Part shown: positions 18,401 through 26,600 of the stretch, in pieces
Layout: each line of letters opens with the position of its first letter
How positions within the stretch are numbered: the first letter of the stretch is position 1
From: an uncultured Selenomonadaceae bacterium
GTDB taxonomy: Bacteria; Bacillota; Negativicutes; Selenomonadales; Selenomonadaceae
NCBI GenBank assembly: GCA_937902665.1
Contig: CALELM010000045.1
Coordinates: 1 to 64,000, forward strand
Direction of reading: 5' to 3'
Length of the DNA: 64,000 nt
Made by a program: the position numbers and the translations under genes
The notes under the pieces: generated by a model
Told to the model about the DNA's origin: nothing
Database searches by the model: none
Seen by the model: only the letters and a program-made list of their open reading frames with translations

Positions 18401-18842
18401 ATATAATCCCTTCGTGATACTTCCGCAGAAGTTCCTTGTCCACACGCGGTTTATAGTACAATCCCTCAATATTGGCAAGGGACACCAGCTTTACCAAATT
18501 ACGGTAGCCTGTCTGATTTTCCGCCAAAAGTATCAAATGATAATACCTGACACCATTGCTCTCTGCACGTTCCCTGCGGTCTCCCGGCGCTAAATACACC
18601 TCACAGCCAATGATAGGCTTGATTCCCTGCTTCTTTGCCTCTTTATAAAAATCAATGACGCCAAACATATTGCCGTGATCCGTAATAGCGATGGCAGGCA
18701 TCCCCATCTGTTTTGCAACAGTGACCAGATCCTTGATGCGGCTGGCACCATCCAGAAGGCTGTATTCCGTATGCACATGGAGATGCACAAAATCACGCAC
18801 CCGATTTACCTTGTTTTCCCTGTCCTCCGATACTGCTCCCAT
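15408..18842 (-). CDS. dnaE: DNA polymerase III subunit alpha
   Basis: The catalytic subunit of a replicative DNA polymerase (C family, DnaE type). The 1144-residue protein begins with a PHP domain (HLHVHTEYSLLDGASR near residue 20), then the palm with the catalytic PDIDIDF aspartates around residue 400, the fingers, helix-hairpin-helix region, and an OB-fold near residues 980-1070. The length is typical of DnaE and much shorter than PolC, and no exonuclease domain is inserted in the PHP domain. The start lies one base after the stop of the upstream coiled-coil gene, with AAGGGCGAG as the ribosome site. Confidence 0.97.
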   Translation of the reverse strand: MGAVSEDRENKVNRVRDFVHLHVHTEYSLLDGASRIKDLVTVAKQMGMPAIAITDHGNMFGVIDFYKEAKKQGIKPIIGCEVYLAPGDRRERAESNGVRYYHLILLAENQTGYRNLVKLVSLANIEGLYYKPRVDKELLRKYHEGIICLSACVAGEIPQAIIRGDLERAEALVLEYQEIFGENNFFLEIQNHGLEEEKTANAALLDFAKKHGIGLVATNDLHYVHREDSSFHEILLCIQTGKTIDDDDRMKFNSDDYYLKSGEEMRSLFREFPEEAFSNTARIAERCNVDFEFGNLQLPYYPIPEPYADDKAYLRALCEKSIGKRYPTITEEIRRRLDYELEIIHRMGYDSYFLIVWDFINYSREHGIAVGPGRGSAAGSIVAYVLGITDIDPLKYALLFERFLNPERVSMPDIDIDFCYLRREEVIDYVKERYGYDHVAQIVTFGTMAAKGAIRDVGRALNLPYAEVDRVAKLVPNDLKITLDKAMESSKDFREAYQESDDVRRLVDMARKIEGLPRHSSTHAAGVVIARKPLTEYLPVTISEGTLVTEYDKDHVEELGLLKMDFLGLRTLTVISDTLQNIRAARGEEIDIEKIPLTDELTSKMLCEGRTGAVFQMESTGMTNLVKDLQPEGFTDLIPTVALYRPGPLGSGMVEDFIAGRHGRKQVVYMHPLLEPILKETFGVVLYQEQVMQIVQVLAGFTLGQADLLRRAMGKKKHEILLAQKENFMKGCEKNNIDGNLAQTIFDLLTHFADYGFNKSHSAAYAYVAWQTAWLKAHYPQEFMAAMLSSVIDTQKVPVYIDLCKRMGIKILPPDINTSRSAFSVDGNCVRFGLAAVRNVGENAIEAVVSLRKKEGLFHSLQDFCNRVDTRMLNRRAVESLVKCGAFDFTGAKRSQMLAVLEQVMGEAASRQRDRESGQMGLFSEELIGEAAEIPMPDLPEAEIKEMLEWEKETTGFYITGHPLDQYRDKLLGFRGIDMLLNGGMKDKQLVRVAGIITSAKRISTRKGETMCFLELEDFTETMEVTVFPRLFYQHVNLLVPDTAVVVQGRLDCKEDGVKLLADVVWSMEEYLPEYYLTIPQEKDKKEIYDKLKGIFDKYRGNHNVYLCMNGKWRNISSQYRVDGSEECRKQLEQVIGKECLRVR

Positions 18843-18843
18843 T

Positions 18844-19581
18844 TCACTCGCCCTTTTCTTCCTGCCTCATCAGCTCATAAAGCTCCACCATATCATGAAT
18901 ATGCCGTATTTCCTCACGTCCCAGTTCGTGAAACACACCTGCTGCTCCTGCTTGGTAAAAATAAACAGATGCCGATCCCGCACTGCCAACCATCTTCAAT
19001 GCCTCCAAAGCTTCCGGTCCCGCATCTACAACAAAATGCTCCGTCACGCTTTCCGCACCGTTTCCCAGCTTGTCCCTGCGAACACTCGGATCAAATCCAA
19101 GCGTTGTTTCCCAGCCATCTGCCCGAATCGTCAAATGATCTCCATGCACCCAGCCGTAATCATCATCTTCCACAGAAGAATAATAAAAGACATCATTCTT
19201 CAAGACGCTGCTCTCTGCCCCCTCCTGTATAAAGGGACGCAAAAAAACTCCTGAGTCCTGTTTTTCCGGTGCAGGAAAAAGATAGTAAACGATACCGCCC
19301 CTAGATACAGAGGTCATTTTATCCTTTAGCTGCTTCATACGTTTTCGCCTTTCCTGTTCCACAGCTTTTTTCTTTTCCCGCTCCATATCCCGCTTCTTCT
19401 TCGATTCCTTTTCCTTTTCTTTTTGTGCCTTTTTTGCCTGTGGAGCATCGTCTCCCGCTTCTGCTTTCTTCTGTGCAAGAATTGCTTGCTGCTGCGATAC
19501 AACATAGTATGCCGTGCCGCCTGCAATCATAATAGAGAGATAGATTCCAATTGCAACGATGATTATATGTGATTTTTTCAC
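18844..19581 (-). CDS. Membrane-anchored coiled-coil protein, unknown function
   Basis: I do not recognise a family. The 245-residue protein has one N-terminal membrane helix (about residues 4-25), then a highly charged Lys/Glu/Arg-rich coiled-coil stretch (about 35-90), and a folded-looking C-terminal domain of about 150 residues with aromatic-rich strands. It is probably a bitopic protein with its bulk outside the cytoplasm (inference). A TTG at 19593 could start the frame. The GTG at 19581 is better placed, with GGAG six bases upstream, and puts the helix right at the N terminus. It ends one base before dnaE, so the two are probably cotranscribed, but no functional link is evident. Confidence 0.75.
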   Translation of the reverse strand: MKKSHIIIVAIGIYLSIMIAGGTAYYVVSQQQAILAQKKAEAGDDAPQAKKAQKEKEKESKKKRDMEREKKKAVEQERRKRMKQLKDKMTSVSRGGIVYYLFPAPEKQDSGVFLRPFIQEGAESSVLKNDVFYYSSVEDDDYGWVHGDHLTIRADGWETTLGFDPSVRRDKLGNGAESVTEHFVVDAGPEALEALKMVGSAGSASVYFYQAGAAGVFHELGREEIRHIHDMVELYELMRQEEKGE

Positions 19582-19630
19582 GGCAATCTCCAATCCTTTC
19601 CCCGTAATCGATCAGCGATTCTCCCATCAT

Positions 19631-19660
19631 AAAAAAGCCGGAACTCCTGCAAGTTCCGGC
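19631..19660 (-). terminator. Terminator of the RNase J gene
   Basis: On the minus strand GCCGGAACT and AGTTCCGGC form a perfect 9-bp stem with a 6-base loop, followed directly by TTTTTT. It lies just past the RNase J stop. Confidence 0.92.
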
Positions 19661-19669
19661 ATGCCTCTA

Positions 19670-21334
19670 TCAGATTTCCATAATAATCGGCAAAATCATT
19701 GGACGGCGGCGTGTCTTCTCAAAAAGATACCTTCCCAATGCATCACGAACATTTGACTTGATAACAGACCATTCCGTCACATTTTCATCTTCGCAACGCT
19801 CCAATGCCTGCACCACGCGAGCCTTCGCCTCATCCATCAAAGCTTCCGACTCCCTCACATACACAAAGCCTCTGGAAACGATATCCGGACCTGCAACCAC
19901 ACGTCCGCCTGCTCGATCCATAGTGACTACCACAATCAAAATACCATCTTGGGAAAGCTGCCGCCTGTCACGAAGCACAATATTCCCGACATCGCCAACC
20001 CCCAGACCGTCAACCATGACCATGCCTGCCGTAACCTTGCCTGCAACACAGCCCCTGTCTTTTGTAAATTCAAGGATTTGCCCATTTTCGCCAATAAAGA
20101 CATTTTCCTTCGGCATACCAAGCTCACGAGCCAGCTGTGCATGTTTCACCAAATGGTGATACTCGCCATGCACTGGAATAAAGAATTTCGGACGCACAAG
20201 ATTGTGAATGAGCTTTAGCTCCTCACGGCTTGCATGACCTGATACATGGATTCCCTCATTACGTCCATAAATCACGTTCGCACCAAGCTTCAGCAGATTA
20301 TCTACCGTCTTGGCTACCAGCTTCTCATTCCCCGGAATTGGTGTTGCGGAAATAATGACCGTATCCCCTGGAACAATGCCGACCTTGCGATGGTCTGACA
20401 TCGCCATGCGCGTAAGTGCAGACATCGGCTCACCTTGGCTGCCTGTTGTAATAATGACCACCTTGTTCATCGGGAAATTATTGATCTCGTCAATATCAAT
20501 AATCGTCCCTTCCGGTGCATTGATATACCCCAGCTCCAGCGAAATATTCACAACATTGACCATACTGCGTCCCAAAACAGCCACCCTCCGCTTATAACGG
20601 ACAGCCGTATCGATAACCTGTTGGATACGATGTACGTTAGACGAGAATGTCGCAATAATAATACGTTGCCGAGCGTTGCTGAACGCCTTATCAAAGGCTA
20701 CCCCGATCGTGCTTTCGCTTGGCGTATGACCTTCACGCTCCGCATTCGTGCTGTCTGCCATCATGACAAGAACGCCCTTGCTGCCAAGCTCCGAAAAACG
20801 GCGGAAATCCGTCATCTTTCCATCAACCGGCGTATAATCCAGCTTAAAGTCACCTGTATGGACGATCATGCCAACCGGTGTCTTAATGGATAAACCAACC
20901 GCATCAGGAATACTGTGGTTCACACGGATAAATCCAACACTGAAACAGCCGACATTGATAATATCCCCCTGCATCACAGAATGCAGGTTGCTGGAATCCA
21001 CACCATTTTCTTTCAATCGACCTTCCAAGATACCAAGTGTCAAACGAGTACCATAAACCGGAACATTCATCTTCTTCAAGACATAAGGAAGTGCACCAAT
21101 ATGATCCTCATGCCCATGTGTCAAAACGATTGCCTTTACCATATCTTGATTTTCCAGCAAGTAGGTAATATCTGGAATAACAAGGTCTACTCCCAGCATA
21201 TCCTCCTCTGGAAACATCAAGCCAGAATCAATCAAGAGGATCTCATCATCCACTCGAATTACCGTCATGTTCTTTCCGATTTCCCCCAAACCGCCTAATG
21301 GGATAATCTGAAGCTTCTGTTGTACTTTCGCCAA
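19670..21334 (-). CDS. Ribonuclease J
   Basis: A metallo-beta-lactamase/beta-CASP ribonuclease with 5'-exonuclease and endonuclease activity, central to mRNA decay and rRNA maturation in Firmicutes. The 554-residue protein has the zinc-binding motif HGHEDHIG, the conserved DSTNAEREGHTPSE stretch, the beta-CASP domain and the RNase J C-terminal domain. The frame is open to 21400 with ATG codons, but GGAGGTG sits just upstream of a TTG at 21334, and that start gives the normal length and N terminus (AKVQQKLQIIPLGGLGEIGKN). It has its own promoter and terminator, so it is monocistronic. Confidence 0.95.
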   Translation of the reverse strand: MAKVQQKLQIIPLGGLGEIGKNMTVIRVDDEILLIDSGLMFPEEDMLGVDLVIPDITYLLENQDMVKAIVLTHGHEDHIGALPYVLKKMNVPVYGTRLTLGILEGRLKENGVDSSNLHSVMQGDIINVGCFSVGFIRVNHSIPDAVGLSIKTPVGMIVHTGDFKLDYTPVDGKMTDFRRFSELGSKGVLVMMADSTNAEREGHTPSESTIGVAFDKAFSNARQRIIIATFSSNVHRIQQVIDTAVRYKRRVAVLGRSMVNVVNISLELGYINAPEGTIIDIDEINNFPMNKVVIITTGSQGEPMSALTRMAMSDHRKVGIVPGDTVIISATPIPGNEKLVAKTVDNLLKLGANVIYGRNEGIHVSGHASREELKLIHNLVRPKFFIPVHGEYHHLVKHAQLARELGMPKENVFIGENGQILEFTKDRGCVAGKVTAGMVMVDGLGVGDVGNIVLRDRRQLSQDGILIVVVTMDRAGGRVVAGPDIVSRGFVYVRESEALMDEAKARVVQALERCEDENVTEWSVIKSNVRDALGRYLFEKTRRRPMILPIIMEI

Positions 21335-21451
21335 AAAAAACACACCTCCGAAAATATTTTTTTGTATAAATCCCTTCCTGTTTCCTAATTTTCCGTTCAA
21401 ATAACCAAAATTTGTGATATAGAAGTCCGTTCCGCCTACTCGTTATCTATT

Positions 21452-21480
21452 ATTTTAACATTGAACGCTCTTTATTGCAA
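21452..21480 (-). promoter_or_regulatory. Promoter of the RNase J gene
   Basis: On the minus strand TTGCAA (21475-21480), a 17-base spacer ending in TGT, and TAAAAT (21452-21457). This leaves a leader of roughly 110 bases before the TTG start. Confidence 0.7.
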
Positions 21481-21524
21481 ATTTATTTCCGTTAAAGTCC
21501 AATCCCACGAATTGCAACAATATC

Positions 21525-21553
21525 TTGACAGAAATTTAAAACAATGATACAAT
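21525..21553 (+). promoter_or_regulatory. Promoter of tRNA-Asn (and tadA)
   Basis: A consensus TTGACA (21525-21530), a 17-base spacer and TACAAT (21548-21553). The predicted start lies about 25 bases before the tRNA. This is the best sigma-70-type promoter in the window. Confidence 0.9.
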
Positions 21554-21584
21554 TCATTCCGTTAGAAATTTACAGTACTATTAT

Positions 21585-21660
21585 TCCTCGATAGCTCAGT
21601 CGGTAGAGCACCTGACTGTTAATCAGGCTGTCGCAGGTTCGAATCCTGCTCGAGGAGCCA
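21585..21660 (+). tRNA. tRNA-Asn (GTT)
   Basis: A 76-base cloverleaf. The acceptor stem is TCCTCGA with TCGAGGA, the D arm contains AGCTCAGTCGGTAGAGC, the anticodon stem is CCTGA with TCAGG around loop CTGTTAA (anticodon GTT, asparagine), and the T arm holds GGTTCGAATCC. The CCA end is encoded. Confidence 0.98.
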
Positions 21661-21671
21661 TTTTGCAAGCG

Positions 21672-21698
21672 AGAGTGCAGCGTGTCTGCACTCTTTTT
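21672..21698 (+). terminator. Terminator after tRNA-Asn
   Basis: AGAGTGCAG and CTGCACTCT form a 9-bp stem with a 5-base loop followed by TTTT. It lies between the tRNA and tadA. No separate promoter for tadA is evident, so tadA may be expressed by read-through. Confidence 0.8.
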
Positions 21699-21726
21699 GA
21701 TTTGTATGGAGCGGAGGTGTTTCATC

Positions 21727-22206
21727 ATGCTTTTAAGCGATGAAGAATATATGCGTCTTGCCTTAGAGGAAGCATGGGCTGCTTATCATTTGGAAGAAGT
21801 GCCGATTGGAGCAGTGCTGGTGGATAATAGCGATGGCTCCATTGTCTCCCGTGGTCATAACATGCGAGAGACTTGGAAGGATGCAACAGCACATGCAGAG
21901 ATAATTGCCATTCGCAATGCATGTGAAAGCCTCGGAAAGTGGAGGCTTTCCGGCTTAACGCTTTATGTAACCATCGAACCATGTCCCATGTGTGCAGGAG
22001 CGTTAGTAATGAGCCGAGTGGATCGACTGGTTTATGGAAGCACAGATGCCAAAGCTGGCGCTGCGGAATCTATCTTCAATATTGTCGACCACAGCACGCT
22101 GAATCATCGCTTGCAGGTGACAGCAGGCGTACTGCAAGAGGAATGTGCTGATATTATGAAACGCTTTTTTTCAGGAAGAAGAAAAAAACTTCATCAGCGG
22201 AAATAA
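21727..22206 (+). CDS. tadA: tRNA-specific adenosine(34) deaminase
   Basis: Deaminates A34 to inosine in tRNA-Arg(ACG), needed to read CGN codons. The 159-residue protein has the zinc deaminase motif HAEIIAI and the paired-cysteine motif PCPMCAGAL, plus the family-typical N-terminal helix. The frame is open from 21682 but the ATG at 21727 follows GGAGGTG at seven bases and gives the standard N terminus (MLLSDEEYMRLALEEA). It follows tRNA-Asn on the plus strand after a terminator hairpin. A cytosine deaminase reading is less likely given the motif context and size. Confidence 0.95.
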   Translation: MLLSDEEYMRLALEEAWAAYHLEEVPIGAVLVDNSDGSIVSRGHNMRETWKDATAHAEIIAIRNACESLGKWRLSGLTLYVTIEPCPMCAGALVMSRVDRLVYGSTDAKAGAAESIFNIVDHSTLNHRLQVTAGVLQEECADIMKRFFSGRRKKLHQRK

Positions 22207-22341
22207 TACCTTGCCTCAAGGACGAGGACCAATTTAAAATTTATCTATCTAACTCTTTTTCACTCGTTAAATCATATTCGATAGTGTCTGAGAATAACAA
22301 AGGTATTAATAAATTACAGAACCATTGGTACAAAAGGAACA

Positions 22342-22387
22342 AAGGATGGCGTGACAAAATTCAAAAACATTTTGCCACGCCATCCTT
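22342..22387 (-). terminator. Long hairpin after the Ntn-hydrolase gene
   Basis: AAGGATGGCGTG-A-CAAAAT pairs with ATTTTG-C-CACGCCATCCTT, an 18-bp stem with one mismatch and a short loop. It lies three bases past the minus-strand Ntn-hydrolase stop, and the minus strand continues with a T-rich tail. It could also end read-through from tadA on the plus strand. The rest of 22207-22341 is AT-rich with nothing I can name. Confidence 0.7.
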
Positions 22388-22390
22388 ACT

Positions 22391-23599
22391 TTATTTCAGC
22401 GAATAGTCGTAATACTTGTCATACCGTTCGTAAATCGAAACACTCATGGTTTTGTTTTCAAGATCATAAACCGTATTATGCACTGTAAACCAAAGTCTGT
22501 TCGGATTTTCTAATTTAGGATCTTTCAATATTTTTTCCATTAGTGTCTCATCCTGTTTCATTCTGTCAAGTATTTCCAAGCTATGCTCTTTCATATTTGC
22601 ATAATTTATGAAGTTTTCACCAAAAACAGGATGATCTGAGAAGCAGGTATACGGATTATCCAAATTTTCTCCGGGAGCATATTCTCCGTCCTGCCGGTTT
22701 GAGTTGGAGAAGCGGATTGACTGCATCAGTGCTTTCATGGTCTCAACCGAATCAACCGTATTTCTGTTATCAGCAAGTTTACGGTATCTTTCAACTCCCA
22801 TTGAATTATCCGAATAGATATTCTTTTCCGTATCCGCAAGATGCAGGTAGAAATTGGTCAGTACGGATTCATCTTCCATAACAATGAGCTTTTCACCGTC
22901 CGGCTTGGTGTTGTCAAATTCCACAACATAGGTTTTATCTTTATCGGCTATGAGGAAATGGATTTCAAATCCCATGGCAACAAGTCCCATGACATCACGG
23001 GTGTTGACAATATCAATATTTTTCATCAGCTCGATTGCTTCATCTGCCGTAGCGGCCTTGTCAAGCAAATACCGGACGACACAAAGCTGTGCAACTTCTT
23101 CTTTCCCCGGATTTGTGTGCATAGTCAATCCGCCGACATCAGCGGCATTGACACAGTTGCTTTCAACAACAAGTCCTTTTTCATTGATACCGTCAAGAAG
23201 CACCAACGGAATAAGTTTTTTTGCATCTTCGCCAAGTCCCGACTCCATAACATCACTTGAAAGCCACAGCAAGCCGCCTACCATTCCAACGGTAGCATAA
23301 CGATTCTTCTTTCTGGTAGTTTTAACCACGATTTCTGCGACATCTCCGGCAACAAAATCAAAGTTCCGTCCCAAATAGCTGCCTTTCTTGACAGCAGAAC
23401 AGCCACCCTTCAAAAAGTCAATGTTACCATATCCACTTTTTGTCAAGAGATACCCGTAATCGTAATCATCGCAAGTGACCTCGTACAGGTTAGCCGCCAC
23501 CCTGCGGGCATCATATTCACTGGTTTCCCCTTTCGTAAAACTGCAAAGAGAAAGGACGAGAACCAGCATCACAGTAATTGACAATATTTTTCTCATCAT
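22391..23599 (-). CDS. Exported choloylglycine-hydrolase-family (Ntn) amidase
   Basis: A 402-residue linear-amide hydrolase of the group that includes bile-salt hydrolase, penicillin V acylase and related N-acyl amidases. The N terminus is a signal peptide with a lipobox-like LSLC ending at Cys19. Leu before the Cys is atypical, so lipoprotein status is open. The likely nucleophile is Cys67 in GGCSAV, followed by GRNFDF with the Arg and Asp typical of the active site. Because the Cys is internal, removal of a long pro-peptide is expected before activity (inference from the family). The substrate is not predictable from sequence. AAGGAG precedes two adjacent ATGs at 23599 and 23596; either may start. 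It is monocistronic by its flanking hairpin. Confidence 0.82.
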   Translation of the reverse strand: MMRKILSITVMLVLVLSLCSFTKGETSEYDARRVAANLYEVTCDDYDYGYLLTKSGYGNIDFLKGGCSAVKKGSYLGRNFDFVAGDVAEIVVKTTRKKNRYATVGMVGGLLWLSSDVMESGLGEDAKKLIPLVLLDGINEKGLVVESNCVNAADVGGLTMHTNPGKEEVAQLCVVRYLLDKAATADEAIELMKNIDIVNTRDVMGLVAMGFEIHFLIADKDKTYVVEFDNTKPDGEKLIVMEDESVLTNFYLHLADTEKNIYSDNSMGVERYRKLADNRNTVDSVETMKALMQSIRFSNSNRQDGEYAPGENLDNPYTCFSDHPVFGENFINYANMKEHSLEILDRMKQDETLMEKILKDPKLENPNRLWFTVHNTVYDLENKTMSVSIYERYDKYYDYSLK

Positions 23600-23645
23600 G
23601 ATTCTCCTTCGAGCAAGCGCAAATCACTTATGCACAGCATCTTTT

Positions 23646-26600
23646 TCATACTAAGAAATGATATATAACACCTGCACCTGCCGCAGGAACAGCAAGCCAT
23701 ACCAAACAACCTTTAGAGGAAGACTTCCCTGCCGCAGCGTTGCAGCTGCGCAGCTTTTCCTTTGCCTCTGGGCTTCCTTTCTCTGCTGCCTTTCCGTACC
23801 ACTTGACAGCTTCTTCCATATCTGCAGGAATCCCCTTGCCGAACTGGTAGCAATCACCGAGGTTGATCTGCGCCATGATATCTCCTTGATCTGCTGCCTT
23901 GTGATACCAATAAAATGCCTCTGACGGATTTTCGGCAACCCCCATGCCTGTACCGTAGCAATCCCCCAAAATACTCTGTGCCTCAGCGTATCCCTGTTCT
24001 GCTGCCATTCTGTACCACTTAACAGCCTGCGTGCTGTCTTTCACGACACCGTTGCCTTCACTGTAGCAATCCCCAAGATTTATCTGTGCCACGGCATGTC
24101 CCTGCATAGCTGCTTTTTGATACCACCTCGCAGCCATTGCCTTATCCTCAGCAATTCCTATGCCCCGATAGAAGCAAAAGCCCAAAAGATTCTGCGCTTC
24201 CGCCAGTCCCTGCTTTGCCGCTTTCTCATACCACTTGACAGCCTCCGCCTTGTCCTCCGCAATGCCTCTGCCAAATCGGAAGCAATCTCCTAGGTTGGTC
24301 TGTGCTTCTGCACTGCCTTGCTCGGCCGCCTTTCGATACCAGCGAACAGCCTCTGCTTCATCCTTTGCTGTCCCAGTCCCCATTCGATAGCAATCTCCCA
24401 AGGAATTCTGCGCATCAACATTCCCCTGCTCAACTGCCTTTTGAAACCATCGTACCGCCTCTGCTTCGTCCTTCGCTATTCCAGTACCCTTGCGATAGCA
24501 ATCGCCCAAAGCATATTGTGCCTTAACATTCCCTTGCTCAGCTGCCTTTCGATACCACTTGACTGCTTTGCTTTCGTCCTTCAATGCGCCTATGCCAAAC
24601 TGGTAGTAAGTCCCTAAAAGATACTGCGCATCAGCCTCGCCTTTCTCTGCTGATTTCTTGTACCACCTAGCAGCCTCTGCCTCATCCTGCGCAATGCCTA
24701 TGCCCTGCTGATAGCAATGGCCCAGCCAGCATGCAGCCTTTGCTTCCCCCTGCTCCGCCGCCTTTTGATACCACTTGACTGCCTCTGCTTCATCTTGGGC
24801 AACTCCTATACCGGATTGATAGCAATATCCCAACCAGCATTCTGCCTTTGCATTTCCCTGCTCCGCCGACTTTTGATACCATTTGACAGCTTCTGTTTCA
24901 TCCTTCTGTACGCCCTTGCCCAACCGATAACAGTAGCCCAGCCAGCACTCTGCCTTCGCTTCGCCTTGCTCGGCTGCCTTTTGATACCACCTGACAGCCT
25001 CCGCTTCGTCCTTCTCCACGCCTTTGCCCAGCCGATAGCAGTAGCCCAGCCAGCACTCTGCCCTTGCATCTCCCTGTTCAGCTGCTTTTCGATACCATTT
25101 AACAGCCTCCGCTTCGTTCTTCTCGACTCCTGAACCTACGCTGTAGCAATAGCCCAATTTGCTTTGTGCTTCTGCATTTCCTTTCTCTGCTGCCGTTTTA
25201 TACAGTTTGACAGCTTCCGCATCGTTCTTCTCGATACCTTCACCAGTACCATAGCAAGCTCCCAATTTGCTTTGTGCTTCCACATTCCCCTGCGCAGCTG
25301 CCTTTTGGTACCATTTAACAGCTTCCAGCGTGTCTTTTGGAATTCCTCTGCCCTCAAAATAGCAATCTCCCAAGCTGACCTGTGCCGCGTCAATGCCCTG
25401 CTCGGCTGCCTTTTGATACCACTTGACCGCCTCTTCTTCATTTTCAGCAACCCCAATGCCCTTTAAGTAGCAATCTCCTAAGTTGCTCTGCGCAAGGGGA
25501 TTGCCCTGCACTGCCGCCTTTTTGTACCACTTGACTGCCTCTACGCTGTTTGCATCAATCCCTTCACCGAATTGATAGCAATATCCCAAACTGTTTTGCG
25601 CTGCCGCCTCGCCCTGCCTAGTTGCCTTTCTGTACCATTTGACTGCCTCTACCTTGTTCTCAGGAACGCCGTCGCCTTCATAATAGCAGTCACCTAAATA
25701 GTTCTGTGCCTTGGCATGACCTTGCTCGGCTGCCTTTTGGTACCAACGGAATGCCTCCTCCTTATCCTTGGGAACGGTTGTCCCATTATAATACGCTTCT
25801 GCTAGGTGATATTGCGTCTCGCTATCCCCTTTTTCTGCCAAAAGCTTGTTCCAGTAAAAGACTTTATCGCCATCGCCATCATACAGCTCTGCCAACAGAG
25901 ATTGTGCCGGCCTGTAATGCCGCACTGCAGCATCTTCCAAGAAGTAGATTGCCTTCTTTCTATCCTTTTCAACTACAATTCCTGCAAGATGAAGCACTCC
26001 AAGAAAATTCAGGATTGCAGCATTCTTCCTTGCTTCCTCACAATACCGATAAATGGGATACAGCATACTTTCTGCCATTTCCTGCAGCATGCTTTCCTGC
26101 TTCCTCAGCTTGATGTACTCAGCATAATTGCCATCTAGATAGGACTGTGCTTTCTGCCGGATTCCATCCAAGAATGTCCCTATCTGCAACGCACTATCTC
26201 CAAAACGATCAAGCAAGCCGTCCAAAACTTGCTTTTCCTTGCTGGAATGCATCTTATCCCACAAGTATTCCTCCAGCCTGCCTATATTGCTCTTTTCCGT
26301 CAAATCGTCCCGCAATAAGTTTTTGCCTTCCCATGCAAGTTTTGCAGAAATTCCCATTAGCTCCTGCAGGTCAATGGCAAGCTCCTTTTTTAAATTTTCC
26401 AAAAATTGCTGCAGGTCAACGCCCTGTTCCAGCAAATCTATTTTGTTTGCCACAAGCAATATTTTGACTTTGGAAGCGAGTGCCTTCATGACATTCACTT
26501 CCGCCCTCGATGCTTCTTTCGTTGCATCCATCACCCAAAGAATCGCTTCTGCTTGCTCCATGAACACACGCATTGCCTCAGCATGTATCTTCTTGATAGC

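Noticed and set aside
22207..22341. Possible small RNA in the tadA downstream gap
   Set aside because: AT-rich without promoter or stable fold besides the listed hairpin.
23766..25817. Tandem 108-bp repeats as a CRISPR array
   Set aside because: The units are coding Sel1 repeats without spacers.
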